Source: DATJGR01 sp963812255
GTDB taxonomy: Bacteria > Pseudomonadota > Gammaproteobacteria > Pseudomonadales > Azotimanducaceae
Direction: 5' to 3'
DNA length: 64,000 nt
NCBI GenBank assembly: GCA_963812255.1
Contig: CAWEUM010000001.1
Location: 1 to 64,000 of the forward strand
The notes under the pieces are model-generated. The model made no database searches. It saw nothing but the letters and a program-made list of their open reading frames with translations, and was not told where the DNA came from. Shown here one piece after another: positions 46,743 to 56,106 of this stretch. Numbering within the stretch: position 1 is the stretch's first letter; every line of letters begins with the position of its first letter. Position numbers and translations under genes: made by a program.

Positions 46743-49226
46743 ATGAGCCAAGACATTCCAGCGGCACCGAGCGACTGTCACGAGACGGACGCTGCGCTGC
46801 TTACGAAGCTGCAGACCAGCCGCGATGGACTCTCCACCAGCGAGGCCGCAAGACGACTCGACCAGTACGGCTACAACGAGCTGCAGGAGGCGCGAAACAG
46901 TGCGTGGCTCAAGTTCCTTGGCTATTTCTGGGGGCCGATCCCGTGGATGATCGAAGTCGCAGCGATCTTGTCGGCGGCGGTGCGCCACTGGCCCGACCTC
47001 GTGATCATTCTAGTGCTGCTGGTATTCAACGCGGTGGTCGGTTTCTGGCAGGAATACCAGGCTGGGAATGCGATCGAGCAGCTCAAGAAGAAGCTCGCGT
47101 TGAAGGCGCGCGTGCTGCGTGATGCAACGTGGCAGGAGATCGAGGCGCGCACGCTGGTGCCGGGCGACATCGCCCGGTTGCGCCTCGGCGACGTGATCCC
47201 GGCGGACATGAGCCTGTTCGACGGCGACTATCTCAGCGTCGATCAGTCGGCGTTGACGGGGGAGTCGTTGCCCGTCGACAAGCATGCGGGCGATGTTGCG
47301 TACTCGGGATCGGTGGCAAAGCAAGGCGAAATGCTCGGGGTCGTCACCGCCACGGGCATGAGCACGTACTTCGGCAAGACCGCGAAACTGGTTGGCGAAG
47401 CGCACTCGGTATCGCACTTCCAGAAGGCGGTACTGCTGATCGGCGACTACCTGATCTACCTGGCGCTGGCGCTGGTCGCCGTGCTGTTGCTGGTCGGATT
47501 CGAGCGGCACTGGCCGCTGCTCGAGTTGGTGCAGTTCGCGCTGATTCTGGCCGTCGCGTCGATTCCGGTCGCGATGCCGGCGGTGCTGTCGGTCACCATG
47601 GCGGTTGGGGCCGTGGCACTTTCGCGCCTCAAGGCAATCGTCTCGCGGCTGGAGTCGATCGAAGAAATGGCCGGGATGGATGTGCTGTGCTCGGACAAAA
47701 CCGGCACGTTGACGCAGAACGTGCTCACGCTCGGTGATCCGGTTGTGTTCGCGGCGAGCGATGCGCGGGCGCTGATCCTTGCCGGGGCGCTCGCCTCGAA
47801 AGCCGAGAACCAGGACGCGATCGACGCTGCGGTGCTCGCTGGGCTGGACGATGCCAATGCATTGACCGGCTACCAACAGGTTAGGTTTGTGCCATTCGAC
47901 CCGGTCGGAAAGCGCACCGAGGCGAGCGTGCGCGACGCGCACGGCAACGCGTTCGATGTCAGCAAGGGCGCCCCGCAGGTGATTCTGGAATTGGCAAAGG
48001 TCGCAGGCGACGATCAACGCCGCGCGCAGAAGGCGGTGGACGAACTCGCGGCCAAGGGTTACCGGACGCTCGGCGTCGCGCAGCGCGATGCCGATCAGGC
48101 GTGGCGTTTCCTCGGACTGTTGCCGCTGTTCGATCCGCCGCGCGACGACGCCGCGCAGATCATCCGGGAAGCGGAAGGCCACGGCATCGACGTGAAAATG
48201 GTGACCGGCGACAACCTCGCGATCGCCCGCGAGATCTCAGGCACGCTCGGACTCGGCACCAACATCGTGATCGCCGACGCGCTGATGAAAGGTGACCTGG
48301 GTGCGTTGGCCGACGGGCGCGGCGAACAGATCGAACGCGCCGACGGCTTCGCGCAGGTGTTTCCGGAGCACAAGTACGCAATCGTCAAGGTGCTGCAGGC
48401 GCGCGGCCACCTCGTCGGCATGACCGGCGACGGGGTCAACGACGCGCCGGCGCTGAAGCAGGCGGAAGTCGGCATTGCGGTATCCGGCGCCACCGACGCG
48501 GCGCGCGCGGCCGCCGATCTGGTGCTGACGGCCCCCGGTCTCACGGTGATCGTGCAGGCGGTCGAGGAAGCCCGGCGCATCTTCGAGCGCATGAATTCGT
48601 ACGCGATTTACCGCATCACCGAGACGATCCGCATCATGATGTTCATGGTGCTGACGATCCTCGTGTACAACTTCTATCCGATTACCGCCGTCATGATCAT
48701 TCTGCTGGCGTTGCTGAACGATCTGCCGATCATGACGATCGCCAAGGACAACACGTGGCTCGATCCCAGACCGGTGCGTTGGCAGATGCCGCGCGTGTTG
48801 ACGGTGGCGACGCTGCTCGGTGGTATCGGTGTGATCGAGACGTTCGGACTCCTGATCATCGCGCACTCGTGGATGAGTATCGGCCTCGCGCAACTGCAGT
48901 CGGTGATCTTCCTGAAGCTCGCGGTCGCCGGACATCTGACGCTGTTCGTCGCGCGCAGCCGGCGTCCGTTCTGGCGGCGCCCGTTCCCCGCGCCGATTCT
49001 GCTAGGCGCGATATTCGGTACCCAACTGCTGGCGGTTTTGATCGTTGGCTTCGGCTGGTTCGTAGCGTCGATCCCGTGGACGTATATCGGCGGTGTATGG
49101 CTGTATTGCATCGCGTGGATCTTCATCGAAGACGCCGCGAAGTTGTTCGCGTATCGGCACCTGGAACATGGGGGCGCATCGCACGGCCGGTTTCTGCAGA
49201 CGCTCGGCAGTTCATTGCATCGCTGA
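46743..49226 (+). CDS. P3A-type plasma-membrane H+-ATPase
   Basis: An 827-aa P-type ATPase. It has an N-terminal GYNELQEA-type motif, the actuator TGES loop (QSALTGESLPVDK), the conserved proline of helix 4 in VASIPVAMPAV, phosphorylated Asp318 in CSDKTGTLTQN, the KGAPQ nucleotide site, MVTGDN, and hinge TGDGVNDAPALKQA, followed by about six C-terminal helices. No metal-binding N-terminal domain or CPC motif is present, and IPVAMPAV is the proton-pump form seen in plants, fungi and archaea. It is probably an electrogenic H+ exporter for pH or membrane-potential control. ATG 46743 precedes the conserved start. Confidence 0.9.
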   Translation: MSQDIPAAPSDCHETDAALLTKLQTSRDGLSTSEAARRLDQYGYNELQEARNSAWLKFLGYFWGPIPWMIEVAAILSAAVRHWPDLVIILVLLVFNAVVGFWQEYQAGNAIEQLKKKLALKARVLRDATWQEIEARTLVPGDIARLRLGDVIPADMSLFDGDYLSVDQSALTGESLPVDKHAGDVAYSGSVAKQGEMLGVVTATGMSTYFGKTAKLVGEAHSVSHFQKAVLLIGDYLIYLALALVAVLLLVGFERHWPLLELVQFALILAVASIPVAMPAVLSVTMAVGAVALSRLKAIVSRLESIEEMAGMDVLCSDKTGTLTQNVLTLGDPVVFAASDARALILAGALASKAENQDAIDAAVLAGLDDANALTGYQQVRFVPFDPVGKRTEASVRDAHGNAFDVSKGAPQVILELAKVAGDDQRRAQKAVDELAAKGYRTLGVAQRDADQAWRFLGLLPLFDPPRDDAAQIIREAEGHGIDVKMVTGDNLAIAREISGTLGLGTNIVIADALMKGDLGALADGRGEQIERADGFAQVFPEHKYAIVKVLQARGHLVGMTGDGVNDAPALKQAEVGIAVSGATDAARAAADLVLTAPGLTVIVQAVEEARRIFERMNSYAIYRITETIRIMMFMVLTILVYNFYPITAVMIILLALLNDLPIMTIAKDNTWLDPRPVRWQMPRVLTVATLLGGIGVIETFGLLIIAHSWMSIGLAQLQSVIFLKLAVAGHLTLFVARSRRPFWRRPFPAPILLGAIFGTQLLAVLIVGFGWFVASIPWTYIGGVWLYCIAWIFIEDAAKLFAYRHLEHGGASHGRFLQTLGSSLHR

Positions 49227-49549
49227 GGCCTCGATCGCAACTGCGCGCTCATCTCGCGGGCGGTGCACGATCGCAGGCCGTTGCGCGTTCACAGCAGGAC
49301 CGTGATCGAAGCACAATTCCAAGACGTCGACATACTCGACGAGTTTTTCGTGTTGCGAGCGCATTCGGTAACTCTGCACGGCGTGGTGCCGATGCGCGCT
49401 GCGCAGGCATGCCCGCCGTTCACGGCAAGCAGCCTGCTCGGAAAGACGCAGACGGGTGTTCGCGATCGATCTGTCGATCTGTCCCGACTGTGGCGTTAGG
49501 CTGCGCGTGATCGCCGAGGTACTCAGTTGGCCTGTCAGGAGTTGATGCC
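49227..49549. other. gap without a recognised gene
   Basis: 323 bp between the H+-ATPase and the DUF4010 gene. A forward frame at 49263-49499 is open for 78 codons but has no ribosome site or family resemblance. A transcription start for the DUF4010 gene probably lies here. Confidence 0.3.
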
Positions 49550-50833
49550 GTGTCGCCGTGGAAAGTGTCGATGCTGCTGGGCCTGTCGTTCTTCCTCGGG
49601 CTGGCATTCGAGGGCTTCTACGCGAAGTCGCAGGAGAGTCGTCCGGGCGGCATCCGCACGTTTCCGCTGATTTCGCTGTCAGGTGCGTTTCTGTATGCGC
49701 TCGAGCCGCACTACGCGATTGCGTTCTGCGTCGGCCTGATCGTGCTCGGCATCTGGTTGTATCCGTACTACCAGGCCGAGGTCATGCAGGACGACAACCG
49801 CGACAGCGCCGTCGGCGGTATCACGCTGGACGGCATCATGGTGCCGCTGTGCAACCTCGTCGCATATCTGCTGGGCCCGGTGGCGCTGTATTTCGAGCCG
49901 TGGGTCGCCTTCGGCCTCGCGGTCACCGCCGTGTTGTTGCTGCAGGCGCGCGAGCGGCTGCACGCGCTCGCGCAATCGCTGCCCGGCCCCGAAATTTTCA
50001 CGCTCGGTCAATTCCTGATCCTGACCGGCATCGTGCTGCCGCTGCTGCCCAACGAATCCGTCACGTCTCTGACACCGATCACTCCATTCCAGGTGTGGCT
50101 CGCGGTCGTCGTCGTGTCGTCGCTGTCGTACGGCAGCTATCTGCTGCAGAGAGTGCTGTCGGCGCGCCGAAGTCTGTTCGTCACCTCGATGCTCGGCGGC
50201 CTGTATTCGTCGACTGCAACCACCGTGGTGCTCGCCAAACGTCTGCACGACGAGACGCACAATACCAGCCAGCATCAGGCGGGCATTGTGCTCGCCACTG
50301 CGCTGATGTATCTGCGGCTGCTGATCGTGGTTGCAATCTTCAACTGGCAGATCGCGCACGAATTGCTGGTGCCGCTCGTACTGCTGTGCGGCCTGGGTCT
50401 GGCACTGGCAGGACTGTGTCTGCGGCTTGGCGAGAAGGACATTTCGAGTCCAGCCGAGTCGCCGCCTCCGTCAAATCCGCTTGAAGTCCCGGCGGCGCTG
50501 ATCTTCGCGATCCTGTTCGTCGTCATTTCGATCGCCTCCACCTGGGTGATCAAGGCGTTCGGTAACGTCGGTGTGTACTGGCTGGCCGCGATCGTCGGCG
50601 TAACGGACATCGACCCGTTCGTGCTGAGCCTCGCTCAAGGCGGCGTCGCTGGAATGATGCTCGGCGCGGCGGCCGTCGCCATTCTGATCGCGGCATCGTC
50701 GAACAATCTGCTGAAGGCAGTCTACGCGATCGCTTTCGCGGGTTGGCGTCGCAGTGGCGCCATCGTTGCATCGTTAGTCTTGCTGAGTCTGCTCGGTTTT
50801 GCAGTTGCGCTCTGGATGGCGGCACATCATTGA
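49550..50833 (+). CDS. MgtC/SapB-DUF4010 membrane protein
   Basis: A 427-aa protein with about twelve hydrophobic segments. The N-terminal MgtC-like half begins KVSMLLGLSFFLGLAFEGFY and has GGIRTFPLISLSGAFLYAL and a DSAVGGITLDGIM-type loop. The C-terminal DUF4010 half contains SSTATTVVLAKR and SNNLLKAVYAIAF. GTG 49550 has AGGAG nine bases ahead. Such proteins are linked to magnesium or pH homeostasis. Standing behind a proton ATPase, it may act in the same stress response. Confidence 0.82.
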   Translation: MSPWKVSMLLGLSFFLGLAFEGFYAKSQESRPGGIRTFPLISLSGAFLYALEPHYAIAFCVGLIVLGIWLYPYYQAEVMQDDNRDSAVGGITLDGIMVPLCNLVAYLLGPVALYFEPWVAFGLAVTAVLLLQARERLHALAQSLPGPEIFTLGQFLILTGIVLPLLPNESVTSLTPITPFQVWLAVVVVSSLSYGSYLLQRVLSARRSLFVTSMLGGLYSSTATTVVLAKRLHDETHNTSQHQAGIVLATALMYLRLLIVVAIFNWQIAHELLVPLVLLCGLGLALAGLCLRLGEKDISSPAESPPPSNPLEVPAALIFAILFVVISIASTWVIKAFGNVGVYWLAAIVGVTDIDPFVLSLAQGGVAGMMLGAAAVAILIAASSNNLLKAVYAIAFAGWRRSGAIVASLVLLSLLGFAVALWMAAHH

Positions 50834-50933
50834 GCATGAATTGGACAATAAGGCACGGCGGGTGACGAGACTTCTCGGATTTGGAGGGTTGCTGTCGTTC
50901 ATGCCGAAGACGTCCACCTCGCACCGCATGCCG

Positions 50934-50980
50934 AATGTGGGTATTTTTACGGTATCGGAGGGTGGCCTCGGCCGGATACC
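50934..50980 (+). repeat. degenerate copy of the segment preceding the 51880 palindrome
   Basis: AATGTGGGTATTTTTACGG (50934-50952) resembles AATGTGGGTTATTTTCGGG at 51843-51861. In both, a CGGATAC element follows about 20 bp later (here GCCGGATACC). The two copies flank the frameshifted membrane-protein gene. Confidence 0.45.
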
Positions 50981-51101
50981 TACAAAACACAGGGTCGATC
51001 CCAATTCTTACGGTTGCAAAAGTCCGCAGAGGCGCACCGAATGACGAGCACTACGAATTGATAAACGCGCTTTTGCCGCGTCAGCGCACACGGGTAGCGC
51101 T

Positions 51102-51907
51102 TTGAGCGATACGCCGCAACCCGAGCAAAGCAGGGACACGGTTCCGCTGGTCCAGCCGCTGAGCATTCAGGCGTCGTCGTTGATTCGCTCGATCGACGCA
51201 TTGTCGACGATCTTCTGGATCAGCATCGGCGGCACGATCCTCACGGTACTCCTGGCGGGCTAAATCAACTGCCTGCAAACGTAGCATCCGATTCGATCTA
51301 CATCGGCGAGTATCAGGTGCCGAAGTCGATTCTGCCGATCGCGAGCCTAGGCTTCGCGTCGTTCGTGCTGTGGCTGACGGCGAACCACCTGCGCATGCTC
51401 GATCAGGTACTCAATGAAAGCCACATGCCGCTACAGACGATGCAGGAGATCTTCACGCTGAATCCGCCGGTACTGAACATCTTTCACCCGGACAATCACC
51501 GGCCGCTCAAGTTCGGCACGGGCAGCTCGATTCTGATGATCAGCTGGTCGGTGTTTTTTGGTAACAGCATTGCGTTCACGCTCACTTCCGCGGTGCAGCG
51601 CGGGGCGTCAATCTCCGACTTCGAGCTACCCGAGCTGATCGCGTTCGGGGTGCTGACGGTTGCCGTCATGGCAATCGGCAGGCGCGCCATCGACCGCCCG
51701 TTGGACAATATCCTCGAGCGGCTTCATGGCAGTACGTTCGAGTTCGGTTGGGCGCGCACTCCCCTTGGCTCAACTCTATTCGAGTCGCTCTGCTGGCTCG
51801 CATCCCGCACCAGGCCCAGGTCGGGTCCGGGCGAGCGCGCGAAATGTGGGTTATTTTCGGGTGTATATCCCTTTACCCCGGTCGGATACGTATCCGACCC
51901 CTCCTAG
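51102..51907 (+). pseudogene. membrane protein of unknown family, frameshifted and 3'-disrupted
   Basis: A TTG start at 51102 gives a short protein with an acidic N-terminus and one helix (STIFWISIGGTILTVLLAG) that stops at 51263. In another frame the text continues smoothly (LNQLPANVASDSIYIGEYQV, then PKSILPIASLGFASFVLWLT) and runs to 51907, with two more helices (SWSVFFGNSIAF, FGVLTVAVMAIG). A one-base indel near 51258 explains the break. The last 40-50 codons run into repeat DNA and the palindrome at 51880, so the original C-terminus is lost. The family was not recognised. Confidence 0.6.
51880..51899. repeat. palindromic repeat, copy 1 (GGTCGGATACGTATCCGACC)
   Basis: A 20-bp perfect palindrome, GGTCGGATACGTATCCGACC, lying between the 3' ends of two convergent genes. 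It is the same core as at 60875, 61681, 62323 and (diverged) 63301. It is REP-like in size and placement and may also act as a weak bidirectional terminator. Confidence 0.85.
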
Positions 51908-52152
51908 CGCGGCTTCAGTTCCACCAGAATCGCGCGGTATTCGTCGCCGCGGTCGTGCGCGGTCTCGATGTGACCCTTGCGGATGAGGTTAACGGTGCCG
52001 GGTTTCGCCTCGAACGTCGCGTGATCGCCAAGGCGTCCGCCCGTACCGTCGTGGAAGGTGATGTCGAAGGGCCCCTCGCCGGTGATGTTCAGCAGGAAGT
52101 AGTGGTCCTCGAAAATGACCTTGATTGCGATTGGGGCGAGCGGTTCGGCCAT
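51904..52152 (-). CDS. small hypothetical beta-rich protein
   Basis: An 82-aa protein from ATG 52152 with GGAG eight bases ahead. Its sequence alternates hydrophobic and polar residues (IKVIFEDHYFLLNITGEG, then FDITFHDGTGGRLGDHATF), as in a small beta-sandwich or cupin-like fold. No cysteines or signal. Its stop lies just beyond a palindromic repeat. The family is not recognised. Confidence 0.6.
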   Translation of the reverse strand: MAEPLAPIAIKVIFEDHYFLLNITGEGPFDITFHDGTGGRLGDHATFEAKPGTVNLIRKGHIETAHDRGDEYRAILVELKPR

Positions 52153-52283
52153 CGGCGTGCTCCGGGCGGCATGCGAAGCTAGTCTGGTGCGTGCCTGTCC
52201 GAGATCAAAGCATCGCTGCACCACGGCGTCGCACGGCGCCATCGAACGTGCGCACGTGCGCGCTGCCTGCGGACCGATCCTCG

Positions 52284-53993
52284 TCAATGCGCACCGCCAT
52301 TCGCGATCGAGAATGACAGGTTCGCTGAACTGCCGACGTTGCCATTGTCATCGGTAGCGATCGCGCGCAGGGTCGTCTCGCCGTCGCTGACGGTCGTCGT
52401 GTCCCATTGCACCGTGAACGGCGCGCTGGTCGCGGTACCGATCGGCACGCGCTCATTCGCCAGAAACTGCACGCTGATGATCGGGAGCGTGTCGTCGACG
52501 TTGGCGGTCAGCGTCACGGTGCCGCTCAGCGCGTCGTCCGGTACGATCAGCGTCACCGCGGGCGGTGTGCCGAGCGCCGGCGGCCCATCGCCGAGATCGA
52601 TGCGCCCATAGAACCCGCTCGCCTCGTCGTTGGTGCCGGCGGCAAAGAACAAGGTCGCATGCGGCTGGTTCAGGGCGTCGTTGCCAAATGCAATGCCCCA
52701 CAGTCCGGGGACGGCGAATGGTATGCCAGTGGCATCGGTTACCGCGCCGAGATAGCGTCCCGTCGCCGGGTCGTATCCATCGATCGTGCCGTCACCGAAG
52801 TTGCCGACCAGCAGTGCATCGCTCAAGGTCCCGAAGTCGTGTGGCGCCAGCGCCATGCCCCAGGGCGCATTCAGCCTGCCGCCTTGTGCGACCAGTCGCT
52901 GGAGCAGGTTCCCGTCGGTATCGAATGCATCGACGATCCCGAGGCCAGCCCCGGGTGCCTCCTCATCCGGCTCGTCCGCGTCCCGCTTTGCATAGCTCAC
53001 GTAGATACGGGTCGCGCCGCCGCTCTTGACCGTCTGTATCCCGAATGGCGCGTAGCCGTCCGGTAGGTTTGGATCGCGGAACGCGAAATGCGTGGCGGTC
53101 GAATCCTGCTTCGCGAACGTTGCATCGAATACGTCGATCTTGCCGTTCGCGAAATCCGCTGCGTACAGGAATGGCCCGTTGCCGTCGCTCGCGATCGCCA
53201 GGCCCTTGTATACCGCGCCGTCCTGGGCCGTGTACACCGTGATGGGTGCGCTATCGACGTTGGGGGACCAGCCCGCGATCTGGCCGCTCTCACCGGCGAA
53301 GATGAACGCAGCCGGACCGGTGTGATCGGCGTCCACGCCGGTCAACACGAAGTCCGCGTTGCCGGATGGCGAGAGCGAAACCTCGTTGAACACAATGCCG
53401 GTCGGCGCAAACGGCGCTGCGTCGGCACTCGACGCGAACTGCACGATGAGCGCACTGAACTGGCCGTCGCCGTCGTAGAGCGTCGCCGTCTCGCTGCCGT
53501 TGTTCGCGACGGCGGCGACCGTCGTGGGTCCGAACGCGATGCCCCACGGGTTGACCAGGCGCGCATCCGCTGCGACGGCTGCGCCGCCGGTGCTGTCTTC
53601 GACGAGGCCCGTCGTCGTATACGCGCTCGCCGGTTCCACGGTCAGCGTCGCCGAACTCGTGGCGCTGCCGCCATATGGACCGCCGGAACACGTCAGCGTG
53701 TAGATGAGGGCGCCGGTTTCAGCCGGCGTCACCTCCGCCGCGCCGGTTGCCGGTTCGGTGCCGTCCCAGGCACCGCTTGCCGTACAGCTCGTTCCCGGGT
53801 TCGACGACCAGGTCAGCGTCGCGCTCTGTCCGAGCGTGACGGTCATTGGGTCGACCATGAGCGACGCCGTCGGCGCAGAATTCCCCGACCCGCCGCCGCC
53901 ATAGCCGCCGCCGCAGCCCGCCAGCGCACTCACCAGCATCGCGAATGCGATGATTCCCGGCCGTTGCGTCGCCATTGCATGCTCTTTTCTCAT
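52284..53993 (-). CDS. TIGR03118-family lipoprotein with Ig-like domains
   Basis: A 569-aa protein. A signal with lipobox LAGC (ALVSALAGCGGG region) is followed by a glycine linker, an Ig-like domain (about 35-130), the TIGR03118 beta-propeller-like part (LVNPWGIAFGPTTVAAVANN, APTGIVFNE, LPDGYAPFGIQTV, GRLNAPWGMALAP, VGNFGDGTIDGYD), and a C-terminal Ig-like domain (ANVDDTLPIISVQFLANE). ATG 53993 has AGGAGA nine bases ahead. It is exported and cell-surface-linked. Its promoter has the same elements as the ECF sigma-factor operon, so it is a likely target. Confidence 0.85.
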   Translation of the reverse strand: MRKEHAMATQRPGIIAFAMLVSALAGCGGGYGGGGSGNSAPTASLMVDPMTVTLGQSATLTWSSNPGTSCTASGAWDGTEPATGAAEVTPAETGALIYTLTCSGGPYGGSATSSATLTVEPASAYTTTGLVEDSTGGAAVAADARLVNPWGIAFGPTTVAAVANNGSETATLYDGDGQFSALIVQFASSADAAPFAPTGIVFNEVSLSPSGNADFVLTGVDADHTGPAAFIFAGESGQIAGWSPNVDSAPITVYTAQDGAVYKGLAIASDGNGPFLYAADFANGKIDVFDATFAKQDSTATHFAFRDPNLPDGYAPFGIQTVKSGGATRIYVSYAKRDADEPDEEAPGAGLGIVDAFDTDGNLLQRLVAQGGRLNAPWGMALAPHDFGTLSDALLVGNFGDGTIDGYDPATGRYLGAVTDATGIPFAVPGLWGIAFGNDALNQPHATLFFAAGTNDEASGFYGRIDLGDGPPALGTPPAVTLIVPDDALSGTVTLTANVDDTLPIISVQFLANERVPIGTATSAPFTVQWDTTTVSDGETTLRAIATDDNGNVGSSANLSFSIANGGAH

Positions 53994-54137
53994 GTCGTCG
54001 GTTCTCCTGAATATCGATCTGTCAGTGAATGCGTCACGTGTGAGTGCCGGCGGCGGCTTGTCGGCTTCAACTCGTCGCGCCGCTGGTGTGGACCGTGTCC
54101 GGCTTTCGTATCCGACTGCTCCGAACTCGGATGTGCG

Positions 54138-54167
54138 CAAGACCGCACTCGCGGGCGATTTATTCCC
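54138..54167 (-). promoter_or_regulatory. predicted ECF promoter of the TIGR03118 gene
   Basis: On the minus strand GGGAATAAAT is followed after 14 nt by GTCTTG, 145 bp ahead of the start codon. The ECF sigma operon has GGGAATAAAT-N14-GTCTAG and the metallophosphoesterase operon TTGAATAACG-N14-GTCTTC. The identical spacing at three starts is the evidence. Confidence 0.65.
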
Positions 54168-54267
54168 GCGGTCTCGTGGAAGATGGAACTGTTGAGCGAC
54201 GTGGCCCTGGCATGGGCCAATCAATCGGTGTCGAGCAGGGTGCCTGTGTCTGAACGGTCAGCGCCGT

Positions 54268-54699
54268 TTAGATTGGGATATCCGGCACCCAAGTGAATCC
54301 GTCGGCGTCGCGCAGGAAGACCTCGCGCAGCCCGTGACCCTTGTCCGCACTCGGCGCGAGGACCTCGTATCCCAAGCGCCGAGCCGCCGCCTCGGCACGG
54401 TCCGGATCACAGCCATGTAGCCGCAATTCGAGGCCTGTGCCACGCCATTGCGCGGCCGACAGCGCGCTGCCGAATGGATGGTGGTCATAGCTGTGCTCGG
54501 CGTGAAGCATCCACTCGGATCCATACCCAGCGCAGACCGCGACATCGGGGTCCGAGTAGACGATGCGAGCAGCCAGCACGTCGCGCTGAAACGCCAGGGC
54601 GACATCGATGTCTTTCACCACGACGTTCAACGTCAGTCCACGCAGTGAATGGCCGTACGCCTTCGCAGACATCCACGGTTCACCGGTTCGCAGCTTCAC
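54268..54699 (-). CDS. VOC (glyoxalase/bleomycin-resistance) superfamily protein
   Basis: A 143-aa protein. VKLRTGEPWMSAKAYGHSLRG is the usual start of this VOC subgroup, followed by LTLNVVVKDIDVALAFQRDVL and a C-terminal REVFLRDADGFTWVPDIP. GTG 54699 lies 26 bp after the anti-sigma stop in the same direction, so it is the third gene of the sigma operon. VOC proteins bind a metal and act as isomerases, dioxygenases or resistance proteins. The substrate is unknown. Confidence 0.78.
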   Translation of the reverse strand: MKLRTGEPWMSAKAYGHSLRGLTLNVVVKDIDVALAFQRDVLAARIVYSDPDVAVCAGYGSEWMLHAEHSYDHHPFGSALSAAQWRGTGLELRLHGCDPDRAEAAARRLGYEVLAPSADKGHGLREVFLRDADGFTWVPDIPI

Positions 54700-54724
54700 A
54701 GTCCAGTCGCCTGCGCAGCTCGAT

Positions 54725-55486
54725 TCATGTCGCACGCCGCCAGTGTGCGACAAACGCGTCCAGCTCTTCGGGCGCCAGATCCGATACACACCAGAACGTC
54801 ATGTCACCATCGGTCCAGTGCCTGAGATTGAAGCCGCTGTCGCGCGATGCCCCCAGCGGGAGAGTCGATGCTGCCGACGCCGGCCACTCGAAGACGTCGA
54901 TGACGTGGGGCCCAGCGCGATAGACGATCACCGCAACCTGGCGGCCGTCGACGACGTCGACGCGACCGCCGAGCAAGGTGTAGCCGTCGAGATCTTTCAC
55001 CACCGGTGCGTAGGAGAGTTTGCCGGCGAACCAGGGCTTCACCGTGTGGTGACTGCTCGCCACGACGTCGGTGAGCAGCGCCGGCGAGCGCAGCGCCCGC
55101 AGATGACTGTCGAGCAGGCGATCTTCGATGCCGCTGCCGCGGTTGACCAGCAGCGCGACCAACAAGGTCGCGGCGAGCGCCCCGCCGAGCGCTCCGGCGA
55201 GCCATGTGGAGACGCTGCGCACGCGCCGCGGGCGTATCGCCGTCACCGCCGATTGCGCGGCGGGCGCGATTCCGGCAAGCACCCGGTCGCGCAGCTCCGC
55301 CGGAGCAGCGTGGCGGGGTGCCCCACGCATGCGCGCCCGCGCCTCAGCCAGGCGCTCCGCTGCTGCCTGACATTGCGGACACTGGGCGCGGTGCGCGGCG
55401 AATTGCGCTGCCTGGGCCGCGTCGAGCTCGCCATCGAAGTCGGCTTGCAGCAGCAGCTCCTGTCCGCACGGTACCGGACCATTCAT
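54725..55486 (-). CDS. zinc-binding anti-sigma factor (ZAS type)
   Basis: A 253-aa membrane protein. The anti-sigma domain carries H32-x3-C36-x2-C39 (AHRAQCPQC), one transmembrane helix follows (WLAGALGGALAATLLVALLV), and the rest is periplasmic with SYAPVVKDLDGYTLLGGRVD, the conserved core of RsxA-like anti-sigma C-terminal domains. Its ATG overlaps the sigma stop by 4 bp (ATGA). It should hold the sigma factor at the membrane until a periplasmic signal, perhaps oxidative or copper stress, frees it. Confidence 0.88.
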   Translation of the reverse strand: MNGPVPCGQELLLQADFDGELDAAQAAQFAAHRAQCPQCQAAAERLAEARARMRGAPRHAAPAELRDRVLAGIAPAAQSAVTAIRPRRVRSVSTWLAGALGGALAATLLVALLVNRGSGIEDRLLDSHLRALRSPALLTDVVASSHHTVKPWFAGKLSYAPVVKDLDGYTLLGGRVDVVDGRQVAVIVYRAGPHVIDVFEWPASAASTLPLGASRDSGFNLRHWTDGDMTFWCVSDLAPEELDAFVAHWRRAT

Positions 55487-56013
55487 CGCACGGTCTCCGT
55501 TGCGCCCGCCGATTGCGTCAGCAGCCGGCGCGCCCGCCACAACCGCGACATCACGGTTCCGATCGGCGCGTCGATGACACGGGCGATTTCCTTGTAAGAC
55601 AACTCCTCCAGCTCGCGCAGCACGAGGCATTCGCGCAGGTCCACCGGCAGCGCGTCGAGCAATGCGGTAATCCTGCGTTCGTCCTGCTCGCGGATCGCGA
55701 TCGTCTCCGGTCCGCCGTGGGCAGGGTCGCTCGCAGTCTCATGTTCGAGGATCGCATCGTCCGGCGGCACGCTGCGCGGCGCTCTGGCGTCGGCGCGCAG
55801 CCGCGACAGCGCGGTGTTGCGGACGATCGCCAGCAGCCACGCGCGCGCGTTGTCGCCACGGAACGATGCGAAGTACTTCAGCGCCCGCAGCATCGCGTCC
55901 TGCACGACGTCGTCGGCGAGTACCGGATCGCGAACCAGCCAGCGGGCGAGGTTGTAGGCGGCATCGAGGTGTGCGTGCACCAGCCTCGCGAAGTTCTCAT
56001 CGCTATGCGCCAA
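55483..56013 (-). CDS. ECF RNA polymerase sigma factor
   Basis: A 176-aa sigma-70 family protein. Region 2 has YNLARWLVRDPVLADDVVQDAMLRALKY and RAWLLAIVRNTALSRLR. Region 4 is LPVDLRECLVLRELEELSYKEIARVIDAPIGTVMSRLWRARRLL with the HTH in SYKEIARVIDAPIGTVMSRL. No ECF41-type C-terminal extension. Coupled to its anti-sigma. The upstream region carries a putative autoregulated ECF promoter. Confidence 0.92.
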   Translation of the reverse strand: MAHSDENFARLVHAHLDAAYNLARWLVRDPVLADDVVQDAMLRALKYFASFRGDNARAWLLAIVRNTALSRLRADARAPRSVPPDDAILEHETASDPAHGGPETIAIREQDERRITALLDALPVDLRECLVLRELEELSYKEIARVIDAPIGTVMSRLWRARRLLTQSAGATETVR

Positions 56014-56074
56014 CGACAGCCCCGTCCATTCCGATCATGTTTTTTCATCGCGCGCCGACACCGTCGGCCGTTGT

Positions 56075-56104
56075 CTAGACCGGCGCGGCGGTCAATTTAT
56101 TCCC
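56075..56104 (-). promoter_or_regulatory. predicted autoregulated ECF promoter of the sigma operon
   Basis: On the minus strand GGGAATAAAT, then 14 nt, then GTCTAG, 62 bp ahead of the sigma start. The same elements and spacing precede the TIGR03118 gene, and a weaker copy faces the metallophosphoesterase gene. Boxes of this general form have been reported for some anti-sigma-linked ECF groups. The group assignment is from memory. Confidence 0.65.
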
Positions 56105-56106
56105 GA

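Noticed and set aside
51720..51830. tRNA-like GTTCGAGTTC motif
   Set aside because: No acceptor, D or anticodon stem pairs around it, and the bases are part of a protein frame.
53088..54296. Forward 402-codon frame over the TIGR03118 gene
   Set aside because: Arginine-rich shadow of a coding region with clear lipobox and domain repeats on the other strand.
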